A stretch of DNA of 5,642 nt, from contig JAJZVE010000343.1 of assembly GCA_021845835.1 (NCBI GenBank), forward strand, positions 1 through 5,642. Direction: 5' to 3'. The position numbers were made by a program, and so were the translations under genes. The stretch is from Pseudomonadota bacterium (lineage in GTDB: Bacteria; Pseudomonadota; Alphaproteobacteria; Acetobacterales; Acetobacteraceae). The notes under the pieces were generated by a model. The model made no database searches. It was given only the letters and a program-made list of their open reading frames with translations, and was not told where the DNA came from. Below are positions 1-5,077 of this stretch, piece after piece (the first letter of the stretch is position 1; every line of letters starts with the position of its first letter).

Positions 1-399
1 CGTGCCGGCGTTCCAGGCGGCGGCAGCGATCGGCGGGCCGTCGATGCTGCCCTGCTTTTTGCCCGCGGCATCGGTCACGGTGAAGCCGGGCGTCACCTGG
101 CTGCCGTGCAGTTCGGCGGTGAGGTCGAGCCGCCAGTCGCCGCGCTGCGCCGGCCCGGCCACCGCCGGCACCTCGCGCGCCACCAGCGCCGCCGTCACCG
201 CGTCGGCGTAGGTCCTGGCCGCGGCATCGGGCAGCAGCGCGTTGGCCGGCGCCGGCGCCGGCACCGCGAGCCGTGCCGGCGGCGGCTGCAGCAGTTTCTG
301 CGCGGTCGCACCCGGCTTGCCCGCGAACGGCCGCGGCAGGTCGCCGCAGCCGGCCAGCAGCGCCAGCGCCGCCAGCGGCATGGCCCGGATCGCCCTCAC
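1..399 (-). CDS. Putative lipoprotein, 3' end beyond the window
   Basis: I do not recognise a named family. Read from the GTG at 399-397, 133 codons are visible and no stop is reached before the left edge. The N-terminus is a short lipoprotein signal: Arg2 and Arg5, a hydrophobic stretch (residues 8-16), then a lipobox LLAGC with Cys18 as the expected lipidated residue. After it comes a Pro/Ala-rich linker (about residues 38-52), partly encoded by three tandem GCCGGC units at 245-262, then a globular-looking part with LDLTAELHGSQVTPGFTVTD. The GTG start is preferred over the in-frame ATG at 381-379 because it supplies the positive charges of the signal peptide and overlaps the pgeF stop as GTGA. 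The product would be exported and lipidated by the pathway that begins with Lgt, encoded upstream in the same block. Its role is unknown. The signal peptide is clear; the function is not. Confidence 0.72.
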   Translation of the reverse strand, partial: MRAIRAMPLAALALLAGCGDLPRPFAGKPGATAQKLLQPPPARLAVPAPAPANALLPDAAARTYADAVTAALVAREVPAVAGPAQRGDWRLDLTAELHGSQVTPGFTVTDAAGKKQGSIDGPPIAAAAWNAGT

Positions 400-1133
400 A
401 GCACAACCACGGAAATCTGGTGGCCGATCGGCCCGCCGCCCGCCAGCGTGCGCCGCCGGTGGCTGAAGAACCGTGCCGGGTCGGCGGCGGTGTCGGCCGC
501 GACGCGCGCCACCTCGGGCACCCCCGCCGCCGCCAGCCGCGCCGCGCAGTAGCCGGCGAGGTCGAACTGCCAGTGCCCCGGCCGGCCGTCGCGGAAGAAC
601 CGCGCATCCGCCACCGCGTCGCGCAGATCGGCGGCGACCTCGTAGGAGTCCTGGCCGATGCACGGCCCGATCGCCGCCGCGATCCGCTCCGCCCGCGCGC
701 CCAGTGCCGCCATCGCCGCCACCGTTGCCTCCAGCACGCCGGCGACGGCGCCGCGCCAGCCGGCATGGGCGGCGCCGATCACGCCCGCCGCCGCGTCGGC
801 GAACAGCACCGGCGCGCAATCGGCGGTGACGATGCCGAGCGCCACGCCCGGCCGGTCCGTCACCATCGCGTCGGCCCGCGGCCCTGCGCCCACCGGCCAG
901 GGATCGGCCACCGCCGCCACGGTCGCGCCATGCACCTGCAGCAGCCCGACCAGCCGCTCCGGCGCCGCCCCCAGCGCCCGTGCCGCCCGCGCCCGGTTCT
1001 CCAGCACCGCGTCGCGCCGGTCCTGGCCGGAGAGCGAGCAGTTGAGGCTGGCATACGGCCCTTCGGACACGCCGCCGCGGCGGGTGAAGAAGCCGTGGCG
1101 GACCGGCAGGGCGGCGGTCAGCGCGTCGGTCAT
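396..1133 (-). CDS. pgeF: Peptidoglycan editing factor PgeF (YfiH/LACC1 family)
   Basis: A 245-residue protein, the usual length of the YfiH/DUF152/LACC1 family. Members have been described as purine nucleoside phosphorylase/adenosine deaminase or polyphenol oxidase-like enzymes. In E. coli the protein prevents misincorporation of L-Ser for L-Ala in peptidoglycan precursors. The family metal site is visible: His68 in QVHGATV, Cys106 in TADCAPVLFAD and His123 in AAHAGWRG. Other family blocks are HGFFTRRGGVS (13-23), LNCS (30-33), IGPCIG (155-160, followed by SYEV) and FFSHRR (222-227). No signal peptide is visible, so it should be cytoplasmic. The ATG at 1133-1131 overlaps the midA stop as ATGA, and its own TGA overlaps the next start as GTGA, so translation is probably coupled at both ends. 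Family assignment is firm; the substrate in this organism is inferred. Confidence 0.96.
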   Translation of the reverse strand: MTDALTAALPVRHGFFTRRGGVSEGPYASLNCSLSGQDRRDAVLENRARAARALGAAPERLVGLLQVHGATVAAVADPWPVGAGPRADAMVTDRPGVALGIVTADCAPVLFADAAAGVIGAAHAGWRGAVAGVLEATVAAMAALGARAERIAAAIGPCIGQDSYEVAADLRDAVADARFFRDGRPGHWQFDLAGYCAARLAAAGVPEVARVAADTAADPARFFSHRRRTLAGGGPIGHQISVVVL

Positions 1134-2215
1134 GCGGCGAATCCGGCGGGGGTGGGCAGGGCGGGATGGGTGATCGCGAGCACCTTGAACAGTTTGCCCA
1201 TATGTTCCGGCGCCGCCAGCCGCTGCGCCGCTGCCATCAGCGCCGCCGCGCGCGCCGGGTTGGCGCGGGCCAGTTGCGCGCTGCGCTGATAGAGGCCGAG
1301 CCGGGTCAGGAACACCCCCTGCGCCACCGGCCCGAACGTGGCCGCTCCAGCCGCACGGGCGGCGGCGGCGGCGGCGGCGAAATCGACATGGGCGGTCAGG
1401 TCGGCCGCCCCCGGCGCGGCCAGCGGATCGGCCGGCCGCCCGTCGCGCACCGCCTGCAGACTGTCGCCCGGCGCGCTTTCCGCCGGCCCGTAATCGATGA
1501 ACAGCGCCGCGCCGCCATCGCGCGCCAGCCGCGTGCCGAGATGGGCGGCCAGCGCCCGCGCCGGTTCGCAGATTTCGACGACGCTCCCTTCCTGCACCCT
1601 CTCCGCCCCCTGGGGGCGGAGAGGGTGGGGGTGAGGTGGGGTGCGGCGGTGACGCAGCGGCGGAAGATCGTGATCCGCTGCGGAGTCCCCCCCCTCACCC
1701 CAGCCCTCTCCGCCCCCAGGGGCGGAGAGGGAGCCAGGCACCTCGACGAACGCGCCGCCGGCCACGAACCGCTCCGTCCAGCCCGCGCCGCGGCGCACGA
1801 ACTGGCGGATCGGCAGCGCATCGAGGAATTCGTTGGCGAGCAGCAGCAGCGGCCCGTCCGGCACCTCCTCCACCCGCGCGTGCCACGCCGCCGCCGTCAG
1901 CCGCGTCGCGGCGAGCGCGCGCAGGCGTGGCGAGGTCTCCACCAGATGCAGCCGCAGCGCCCGCGCGAACGCCGGCGCGGTGCGGCGGATGGCGCGCAGC
2001 GCGTCGGTCATCAGCGTGCCGCGCCCCGGCCCGGCCTCGGCCAGGATCACCGGGTCCGGCGCGCCCATTGCCTGCCACGTCACCGCCGCCCAGGCGCCGA
2101 GCAGCTCGCCCACCGCCTGGCTGATCTCCGGCGCGGTGGTGAAGTCGGCGAACGGGTCGTGCTGCGCGTAGTAGGCGGCGTTGGCGCGCGCCATGAAGAC
2201 GTCCAGCCGCTCCAT
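1130..2215 (-). CDS. midA: Class I SAM-dependent methyltransferase MidA (NDUFAF7 family) with an in-frame repeat insertion
   Basis: A 361-residue protein of the DUF185/MidA family. The mitochondrial member NDUFAF7 methylates an arginine of a complex I subunit during assembly; the bacterial substrate is inferred to be similar. Visible blocks: DFTTAPEISQAVGELLGAW (24-42), the SAM-binding glycine motif AEAGPGRGTLMTDALR (59-74), a post-motif acid in LVETSPRL (91-98), NEFLDALP (128-135), VVEICEPARAL (212-222), FIDYGP (239-244), ADLTAHVDF (271-279) and a C-terminal EHMGKLFKVLAIT (337-349). The start ATG (2215-2213) shares one base with the lgt stop (TGATG) and gives the short N-terminus that I recall from Acetobacteraceae homologues. 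The oddity is residues about 162-207: a Gly/Pro/His/Arg-rich segment encoded by a composite palindromic repeat, lying between VEVPG and GSVVEICEP where the family has a variable linker. A run of seven Ala (280-286) is coded by identical GCC codons. Both conserved halves are in one frame, so the gene looks intact. Confidence 0.93.
   Translation of the reverse strand: MERLDVFMARANAAYYAQHDPFADFTTAPEISQAVGELLGAWAAVTWQAMGAPDPVILAEAGPGRGTLMTDALRAIRRTAPAFARALRLHLVETSPRLRALAATRLTAAAWHARVEEVPDGPLLLLANEFLDALPIRQFVRRGAGWTERFVAGGAFVEVPGSLSAPGGGEGWGEGGDSAADHDLPPLRHRRTPPHPHPLRPQGAERVQEGSVVEICEPARALAAHLGTRLARDGGAALFIDYGPAESAPGDSLQAVRDGRPADPLAAPGAADLTAHVDFAAAAAAARAAGAATFGPVAQGVFLTRLGLYQRSAQLARANPARAAALMAAAQRLAAPEHMGKLFKVLAITHPALPTPAGFAA
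1358..1378. repeat. GGC trinucleotide repeat (seven units)
   Basis: Seven perfect tandem GGC units. On the minus strand they are seven GCC codons for Ala280-Ala286 of MidA, just after the HVDF block. Gain or loss of a unit would keep the frame. Confidence 0.85.
1591..1738. repeat. Composite REP/BIME-like palindromic element inside midA
   Basis: Palindrome A (1595-1627) has 16-bp perfect arms, CACCCTCTCCGCCCCC and its complement, around a single central T. Palindrome B (1704-1731) has 13-bp arms, CCCTCTCCGCCCC and its complement, around CA. Each has an adjoining tail: GGGGGTGAGGTGGGG after A (1628-1642) and CCCCCCCTCACCCCA before B (1688-1702). These tails make A and B near-identical units of about 45 bp in opposite orientation. 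Between them, CGCAGCGG (1653-1660) pairs with CCGCTGCG (1675-1682). Outer flanks CCTGCA (1591-1596) and AGCCAGG (1732-1738) extend the inverted symmetry imperfectly. The CCCTCACCCC...CCCTCTCC...GGAGAGGG core resembles a dispersed intergenic repeat common in proteobacterial genomes; this is from memory, not a search. Exact ends are uncertain. Confidence 0.88.
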
Positions 2216-3030
2216 CACGCCGCCGCCGGCGCGCTCACCGGCCGGGCGCGCAGCATCAGCACGAGGCCGGCGATGAACATCGGCAGCGACAGCAACTGCC
2301 CCATCGTCGCGCCGGCGAACAGGAAGCCCAGGAACGGATCGGGCTGGCGGAACAGCTCGCCGATGCTGCGCGCGACCGCGTAGCCGCACAGGAACGCGCC
2401 GGTGAGCCAGCCATAGCGCGCCCGCAGCCGCTGCGAGCGTGCCAGCAGCAGCATCACGCCGAACAGCACCACGCCTTCCAGCAGCGCCTGATAAAGCTGG
2501 CTCGGATGCCGCGGTTCCGGGCCGGCATTGGGGAAGATCATCGCCCAGGGCAGCCAGTCCGGCGCCGGGCGGCCCCACAGCTCGCCGTTGACGAAATTGG
2601 CGAGGCGGCCGAGGAACAGCCCGATCGGCGCCGCCACCGCGATGCGGTCGGCGAAGCCGAGGATCGCGATGCGCTGCTGGCGGCAGAACAGCAGGATCGC
2701 CGCCGCGACCCCCAGCATGCCGCCGTGGAACGACATGCCGCCGCTCCACACCTGCAGGATCTCCAGCGGATGCGCCAGGAACCGGCTCGGCTGGTAGAAC
2801 AGCACGTAGCCGAGCCGCCCGCCGAGTACCACGCCCAGCGTCGCCCAGGTGAGGAAGTCGCTCACCTGCTGCGGCAGCGCCACCGCCGGCCGGCGCTGCA
2901 CCAGCCGTTGCACCAGCCACATGCCGACGAGCAGCCCGGCGATATAGGCGAGCGCATACCAGCGGATCGCGAACGGCCCGAGGCGGACCAGCACCGGATC
3001 GAATTGCGGGAACAGCAGGACGGGCAGCAT
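2215..3030 (-). CDS. lgt: Prolipoprotein diacylglyceryl transferase Lgt
   Basis: Transfers diacylglycerol from phosphatidylglycerol to the lipobox cysteine of prolipoproteins, the first step of lipoprotein maturation in the inner membrane. The protein has 271 residues, normal for the family, with several hydrophobic membrane segments (for example about 25-42, 64-79, 103-115, 183-197 and 246-260). Family blocks are RWYALAYIAG (23-32), GGRLGYVLFY (70-79), GGMSFHGGMLG (97-107, with His102 matching the essential His103 of E. coli), the Lgt signature GRLANFVNGELWG (141-153, Arg142 and the two Asn), HPSQLYQALLEG (175-186) and ARSIGELFRQPD (220-231, Arg221 and Glu225 in place of the essential Arg/Glu pair). 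The ATG (3030-3028) shares one base with the hldD stop as TGATG. An upstream extension of the same frame exists but lies inside hldD and is not family-like. The lipoprotein gene at the end of this block is a likely substrate. Confidence 0.98.
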   Translation of the reverse strand: MLPVLLFPQFDPVLVRLGPFAIRWYALAYIAGLLVGMWLVQRLVQRRPAVALPQQVSDFLTWATLGVVLGGRLGYVLFYQPSRFLAHPLEILQVWSGGMSFHGGMLGVAAAILLFCRQQRIAILGFADRIAVAAPIGLFLGRLANFVNGELWGRPAPDWLPWAMIFPNAGPEPRHPSQLYQALLEGVVLFGVMLLLARSQRLRARYGWLTGAFLCGYAVARSIGELFRQPDPFLGFLFAGATMGQLLSLPMFIAGLVLMLRARPVSAPAAA

Positions 3031-4004
3031 CAGCGATACCGGTCGGGCTGCGCCAGGTAATCGCGCACGTAGCGGCTGATGCCTTCTTCCAGCGGCGTGA
3101 ACCGGCCCGGATAGCCGGCCGCGCGCAGCCGCTCCATCGGCGCTTCGGTGAAGCTCTGGTACTGGCCGTGCAGCGCCGCCGGCATGTCGATGAACGCCAC
3201 CCGCCGCGCCACCCCGGCCGCGTCGCACACGGCATGCGCGAGGTCCAGATAGCTGCGCGCCGTGCCGGTGCCGAGATTGAACAGGCCGGACACCGCCGGC
3301 GTGTCGAGCAGCCAGAGCATGACGTCCACGGTATCATCGACCCAGATGAAATCCCGCTGCTGCTGCCCGTCGGCCACGTCCGGCCGGTCGGAGCGGAACA
3401 GGCGCGGCGCGCCGCCCGCCGCCACCTCGTCGTACTTGACCTTCACCACCGAGATCATCGGCCCCTTGTGGTACTCGTTCGGGCCATAGACGTTGAAGAA
3501 CTTCAGCCCTGCCCATTGCGGCGGGCGCGGCCCGCCGGCGGCGAGCAGGCGGGCGACCGCACAGTCGAAGGCGTGCTTGCTCCAGCCGTAGAGATTGAGC
3601 GGGCGCAGCCGCGCCAGGGCGTCCAGCCCGTCGGTGAACCCCGCCGAGCCGTCGCCGTAGGTCGCCGCCGAGGAGGCATAGACCAGCCGCACGCCGCGTC
3701 CCGCGCACCAGTGCCAGAGGCGCAGCGGCAACTCGACGTTGGTGGCCCATGCCTTGTCGCCGTCGGACGTTGTGGTGTCGCTGACGGCGCCGAGATGGAA
3801 CACCATTTCCAGCGGCGGATTGCGGGCGAGGAAATCGTCCAGTTCCTCCGGCGGCAGCAGGCGGGCCGGCGGATGGTGCGCGAGGTTGCGCCACTTGCCC
3901 GCGCTGCCCAGCCGGTCCACCACGACCGTGTCCAGGCCGCGCTGCCGCAACGCGGCGTGCAGAATCGACCCGATGAAGCCGGCGCCGCCCGTGACCAGGA
4001 TCAT
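3030..4004 (-). CDS. hldD: ADP-L-glycero-D-manno-heptose 6-epimerase
   Basis: Converts ADP-D-glycero-manno-heptose to the L-glycero form, the donor for inner-core LPS heptose. It is a cytoplasmic NADP-dependent extended SDR enzyme. The protein has 324 residues, close to the usual HldD length. Visible: Rossmann TGGAGFIGS (5-13), FHLGAVSDTTT (69-79), YASSAATYG (109-117), catalytic Tyr139 and Lys143 in LYGWSKHAFD, FFNVYGPNEYHKGPM (169-183, the HldD-specific HKG block whose Lys180 should match the second catalytic Lys of the E. coli enzyme), RDFIWVDD (217-224), FNLGTGTARS (242-251) and MPAALHGQYQSFTEAP (274-289, close to the HldD MP..L.G.YQ.FT motif). These last blocks separate it from general UDP-sugar epimerases. 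The ATG at 4004-4002 starts directly at MILVTGGAGFIG. No Shine-Dalgarno is visible ahead of it (the region reads CCTATACCGTGCCGCC). It heads the minus-strand block, so its promoter probably drives all five genes. Confidence 0.96.
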   Translation of the reverse strand: MILVTGGAGFIGSILHAALRQRGLDTVVVDRLGSAGKWRNLAHHPPARLLPPEELDDFLARNPPLEMVFHLGAVSDTTTSDGDKAWATNVELPLRLWHWCAGRGVRLVYASSAATYGDGSAGFTDGLDALARLRPLNLYGWSKHAFDCAVARLLAAGGPRPPQWAGLKFFNVYGPNEYHKGPMISVVKVKYDEVAAGGAPRLFRSDRPDVADGQQQRDFIWVDDTVDVMLWLLDTPAVSGLFNLGTGTARSYLDLAHAVCDAAGVARRVAFIDMPAALHGQYQSFTEAPMERLRAAGYPGRFTPLEEGISRYVRDYLAQPDRYR

Positions 4005-4020
4005 GGCGGCACGGTATAGG
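3991..4020 (+). promoter_or_regulatory. Candidate sigma70-type promoter for the UbiK-family gene
   Basis: GTGACC (3991-3996) and TATAGG (4015-4020) are separated by 18 bp. Each matches four of six positions of TTGACA and TATAAT. Transcription would start near 4027, giving a leader of about 40 nt. The -35 would lie inside the first codons of hldD. Confidence 0.35.
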
Positions 4021-4041
4021 GGGCGGCGCCGGCGCACGGAA
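4013..4041 (-). promoter_or_regulatory. Possible -10 element for the hldD-lgt-midA-pgeF block
   Basis: Read on the minus strand, TATACC (4018-4013) uses the same TATA bases as the plus-strand candidate. A poor -35, TTCCGT (4041-4036), lies 17 bp upstream. If used, the transcript would start almost at the hldD ATG (4004). That would fit the missing Shine-Dalgarno and make hldD nearly leaderless. This rests on motif reading only. Confidence 0.22.
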
Positions 4042-4056
4042 GCCGGCGCGATGGGC

Positions 4057-4062
4057 AGGAGG
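4057..4062 (+). promoter_or_regulatory. Ribosome binding site of the UbiK-family gene
   Basis: A full AGGAGG with a 5-nt spacer to the ATG at 4068. It fixes the start over the out-of-frame ATG at 4051 and is the strongest Shine-Dalgarno seen in the window. Confidence 0.85.
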
Positions 4063-4067
4063 CTTGC

Positions 4068-4382
4068 ATGGCAGAACGGCCACGGTTCTTCGACGATCTC
4101 GCGGGGGTGGCCGGCGGAGCGCTCTCGGCGCTGGCGGGCCTGCGCGAGGAAGCCGGGTCGCTGGTCCACAGCCGGCTGGAGGAAGCGGTACGGGCGCTCA
4201 ACCTGGTGCGGCGCGAGGAGTTCGACGCGGTGCAGGATCTCGCCGCCAACGCCCGCGCCGGGCAGGAGGCGGCGGAGGCGAAGCTCGCCGCCGCGCTCGC
4301 GCGCATCGAGGCGCTGGAGGCGCGCGTGGCGGCGCTGGAACCCAGGCCGCCGGTCGGCGGCGCGCCGGGGATGATCGCGTAA
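4068..4382 (+). CDS. Accessory factor UbiK family protein (BMFP domain)
   Basis: A 104-residue protein of the BMFP/DUF526 family (YqiC, now UbiK, in E. coli). In enterobacteria UbiK helps the ubiquinone biosynthesis complex, probably by binding UbiJ and lipid, and purified BMFP proteins are membrane-fusogenic coiled coils. Here the N-terminal half (6-45) is an amphipathic helix-like region, FFDDLAGVAGGALSALAGL followed by REEAGSLVHSRLEEAVRAL. The family signature follows at NLVRREEFD (45-53; E. coli has LDLVSREEFD). The C-terminal part (60-91) is an Ala/Glu-rich heptad coiled coil ending in RIEALEARVAALE, then a Gly/Pro tail. No signal peptide or transmembrane span is seen, so it is probably cytoplasmic or peripheral at the membrane. 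It diverges from hldD and precedes the YbjN and proC genes. The family is confident; a role in ubiquinone synthesis is by homology only, so no symbol is assigned. Confidence 0.9.
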   Translation: MAERPRFFDDLAGVAGGALSALAGLREEAGSLVHSRLEEAVRALNLVRREEFDAVQDLAANARAGQEAAEAKLAAALARIEALEARVAALEPRPPVGGAPGMIA

Positions 4383-4390
4383 GCGTCGAT

Positions 4391-4429
4391 TCTTATTGCA
4401 ATGCAGCATAAGATAGCGTGTTAAGACTG
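4391..4429 (+). promoter_or_regulatory. AT-rich island, possible promoter or operator
   Basis: A short stretch (TCTTATTGCAATGCAGCATA and on to TTAAGACTG) is clearly AT-richer than anything around it. It contains an imperfect inverted repeat TTATTGC...GCATAA (4393-4411) and -10-like words (TAAGAT 4409-4414). No good -35/-10 pair could be fixed, so it is marked only as a likely regulatory region for the downstream YbjN-proC pair. Confidence 0.3.
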
Positions 4430-4432
4430 CGT

Positions 4433-4465
4433 GTTTCCGCGGCGTCGCTCTTGCGGCGCGGAAAC
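4433..4465 (+). terminator. Inverted repeat, possible transcription terminator after the UbiK-family gene
   Basis: GTTTCCGCG (4433-4441) pairs with CGCGGAAAC (4457-4465), a 9-bp stem. A small inner stem CGC/GCG with a TCTT loop (4446-4455) sits in the loop. It begins 50 nt after the UbiK-family stop. No T-run follows on either strand, so a classical rho-independent terminator is doubtful. An alternative reading is a regulatory stem: its distal arm overlaps a possible promoter TTGCGG (4451-4456), 18 bp, TAGGCT (4475-4480). Confidence 0.32.
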
Positions 4466-4493
4466 ATCGGCCGGTAGGCTAACGATCGTGGGG

Positions 4494-4513
4494 CGCGGAT
4501 GCCCGGCTCCGCG
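4494..4513 (+). other. Small hairpin in the presumed leader of the YbjN gene
   Basis: CGCGGA (4494-4499) and TCCGCG (4508-4513) form a 6-bp GC-rich stem with an 8-nt loop, about 53 nt before the YbjN start. Such stems arise easily by chance at this GC content. Confidence 0.3.
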
Positions 4514-4554
4514 GAACGTGAGCAGGGCGCCTTCCGTCCGGCCTTCCTCTTGTT

Positions 4555-4560
4555 GGGAGA
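4555..4560 (+). promoter_or_regulatory. Ribosome binding site of the YbjN-domain gene
   Basis: GGGAGA with a 6-nt spacer to the ATG at 4567. It supports this start over the out-of-frame ATG at 4499. Confidence 0.7.
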
Positions 4561-4566
4561 CCTCGC

Positions 4567-5070
4567 ATGTCAGCCCTCATCAGCAGCAGCACGGAGCGAG
4601 CCGCCAACCCGCTGGACATCGTGGAGCAGATCGTCAGCGCCAACGACTGGGCCTTCGACCGCCGCAGCGAATCGGAAATGGCCGCCGAGGCGCCGGGGAA
4701 GTGGTGCGACTACGGCCTGTATTTCAGTTGGTCCACCGAGATCTCGGCGATGCACTTCACCTGCACCTTCGACCTGAAAGTGCCGGAGAAGCGCCGGCCG
4801 GCGCTGTACGAACTGCTGGCGCTGGCCAACGAGCGGCTGTGGATCGGTCATTTCGGCATGGACAGCGACGACGGCATGCCGCTGTTCCGCCACTCCGTGC
4901 TGTTGCGTGGCGCCCGCGGCGCCTCGGCGGAGAGCGTCGAGGACATGGTGGACATCGCCATCACCGAATGCGAGCGCTTCTTTCCGGCCTTCCAGTTCGT
5001 GCTGTGGGGCGGCAAGACCCCGGCCGAGGCGATGCAGGCCGCCATGCTCGAATGCGTCGGCGAGGCGTGA
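4567..5070 (+). CDS. YbjN domain-containing protein
   Basis: A 167-residue soluble protein with a YbjN-type domain (PF10722 by recognition). The biochemical activity of this family is not established. E. coli YbjN is linked to motility, biofilm and stress phenotypes, and the fold resembles type III secretion chaperones. Features seen: an N-terminal helix NPLDIVEQIVSANDWAFDR (14-32), then alternating strands DYGLYFSWSTEISAMHF (48-64) and CTFDLKVPE (66-74), a central helix RRPALYELLALANERLWIGHF (76-96), GMPLFRHSVLLRG (103-115), a helix SVEDMVDIAITECERFFPAF (123-142) and the C-terminal WGGKTPAEAMQAAM (147-160), typical of alphaproteobacterial members. There is no signal peptide. The stop is 7 bp before the proC GTG, so the two are likely co-transcribed. 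My recollection is that this pairing recurs in alphaproteobacteria, which would suggest a conserved but unexplained link. Confidence 0.92.
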   Translation: MSALISSSTERAANPLDIVEQIVSANDWAFDRRSESEMAAEAPGKWCDYGLYFSWSTEISAMHFTCTFDLKVPEKRRPALYELLALANERLWIGHFGMDSDDGMPLFRHSVLLRGARGASAESVEDMVDIAITECERFFPAFQFVLWGGKTPAEAMQAAMLECVGEA

Positions 5071-5077
5071 GCCGGCC

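Noticed and set aside
379..381. ATG as the lipoprotein start
   Set aside because: It would leave the signal peptide without positive charges; the GTG at 399-397 adds two Arg and overlaps the pgeF stop in the pattern of the other junctions.
273..1289. Long plus-strand open frame opposite pgeF and the start of the lipoprotein gene
   Set aside because: It is an Arg/Pro/His-rich shadow typical of high-GC antisense frames, with no family-like blocks, while pgeF on the other strand has all its motifs.
1595..1731. The two palindromes as rho-independent terminators or a CRISPR-like array
   Set aside because: They have no T-runs, lie inside an intact coding frame, and form only two inverted units with no regular spacers.
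1166..2383. Plus-strand open frame opposite midA
   Set aside because: Its composition is Arg/Gln/His/Gly-rich, a shadow of midA; it stays open only because of the GC-rich codon pattern.
3031..3228. Upstream extension of the lgt frame into hldD
   Set aside because: Lgt family sequence begins at MLPVLLFPQFDP (3030); the added residues overlap the hldD C-terminus and look like a frame shadow.
2216..3337. Upstream extension of the midA frame through lgt and hldD
   Set aside because: The extension is low-complexity Arg/Ala-rich sequence overlapping two well-supported genes. The ATG at 2215 gives the family N-terminus.
4005..4409. Upstream extension of the hldD frame across the divergent gene
   Set aside because: HldD begins at MILVTGGAGFIG; the extension is antisense to the UbiK-family gene and has no HldD-like sequence.
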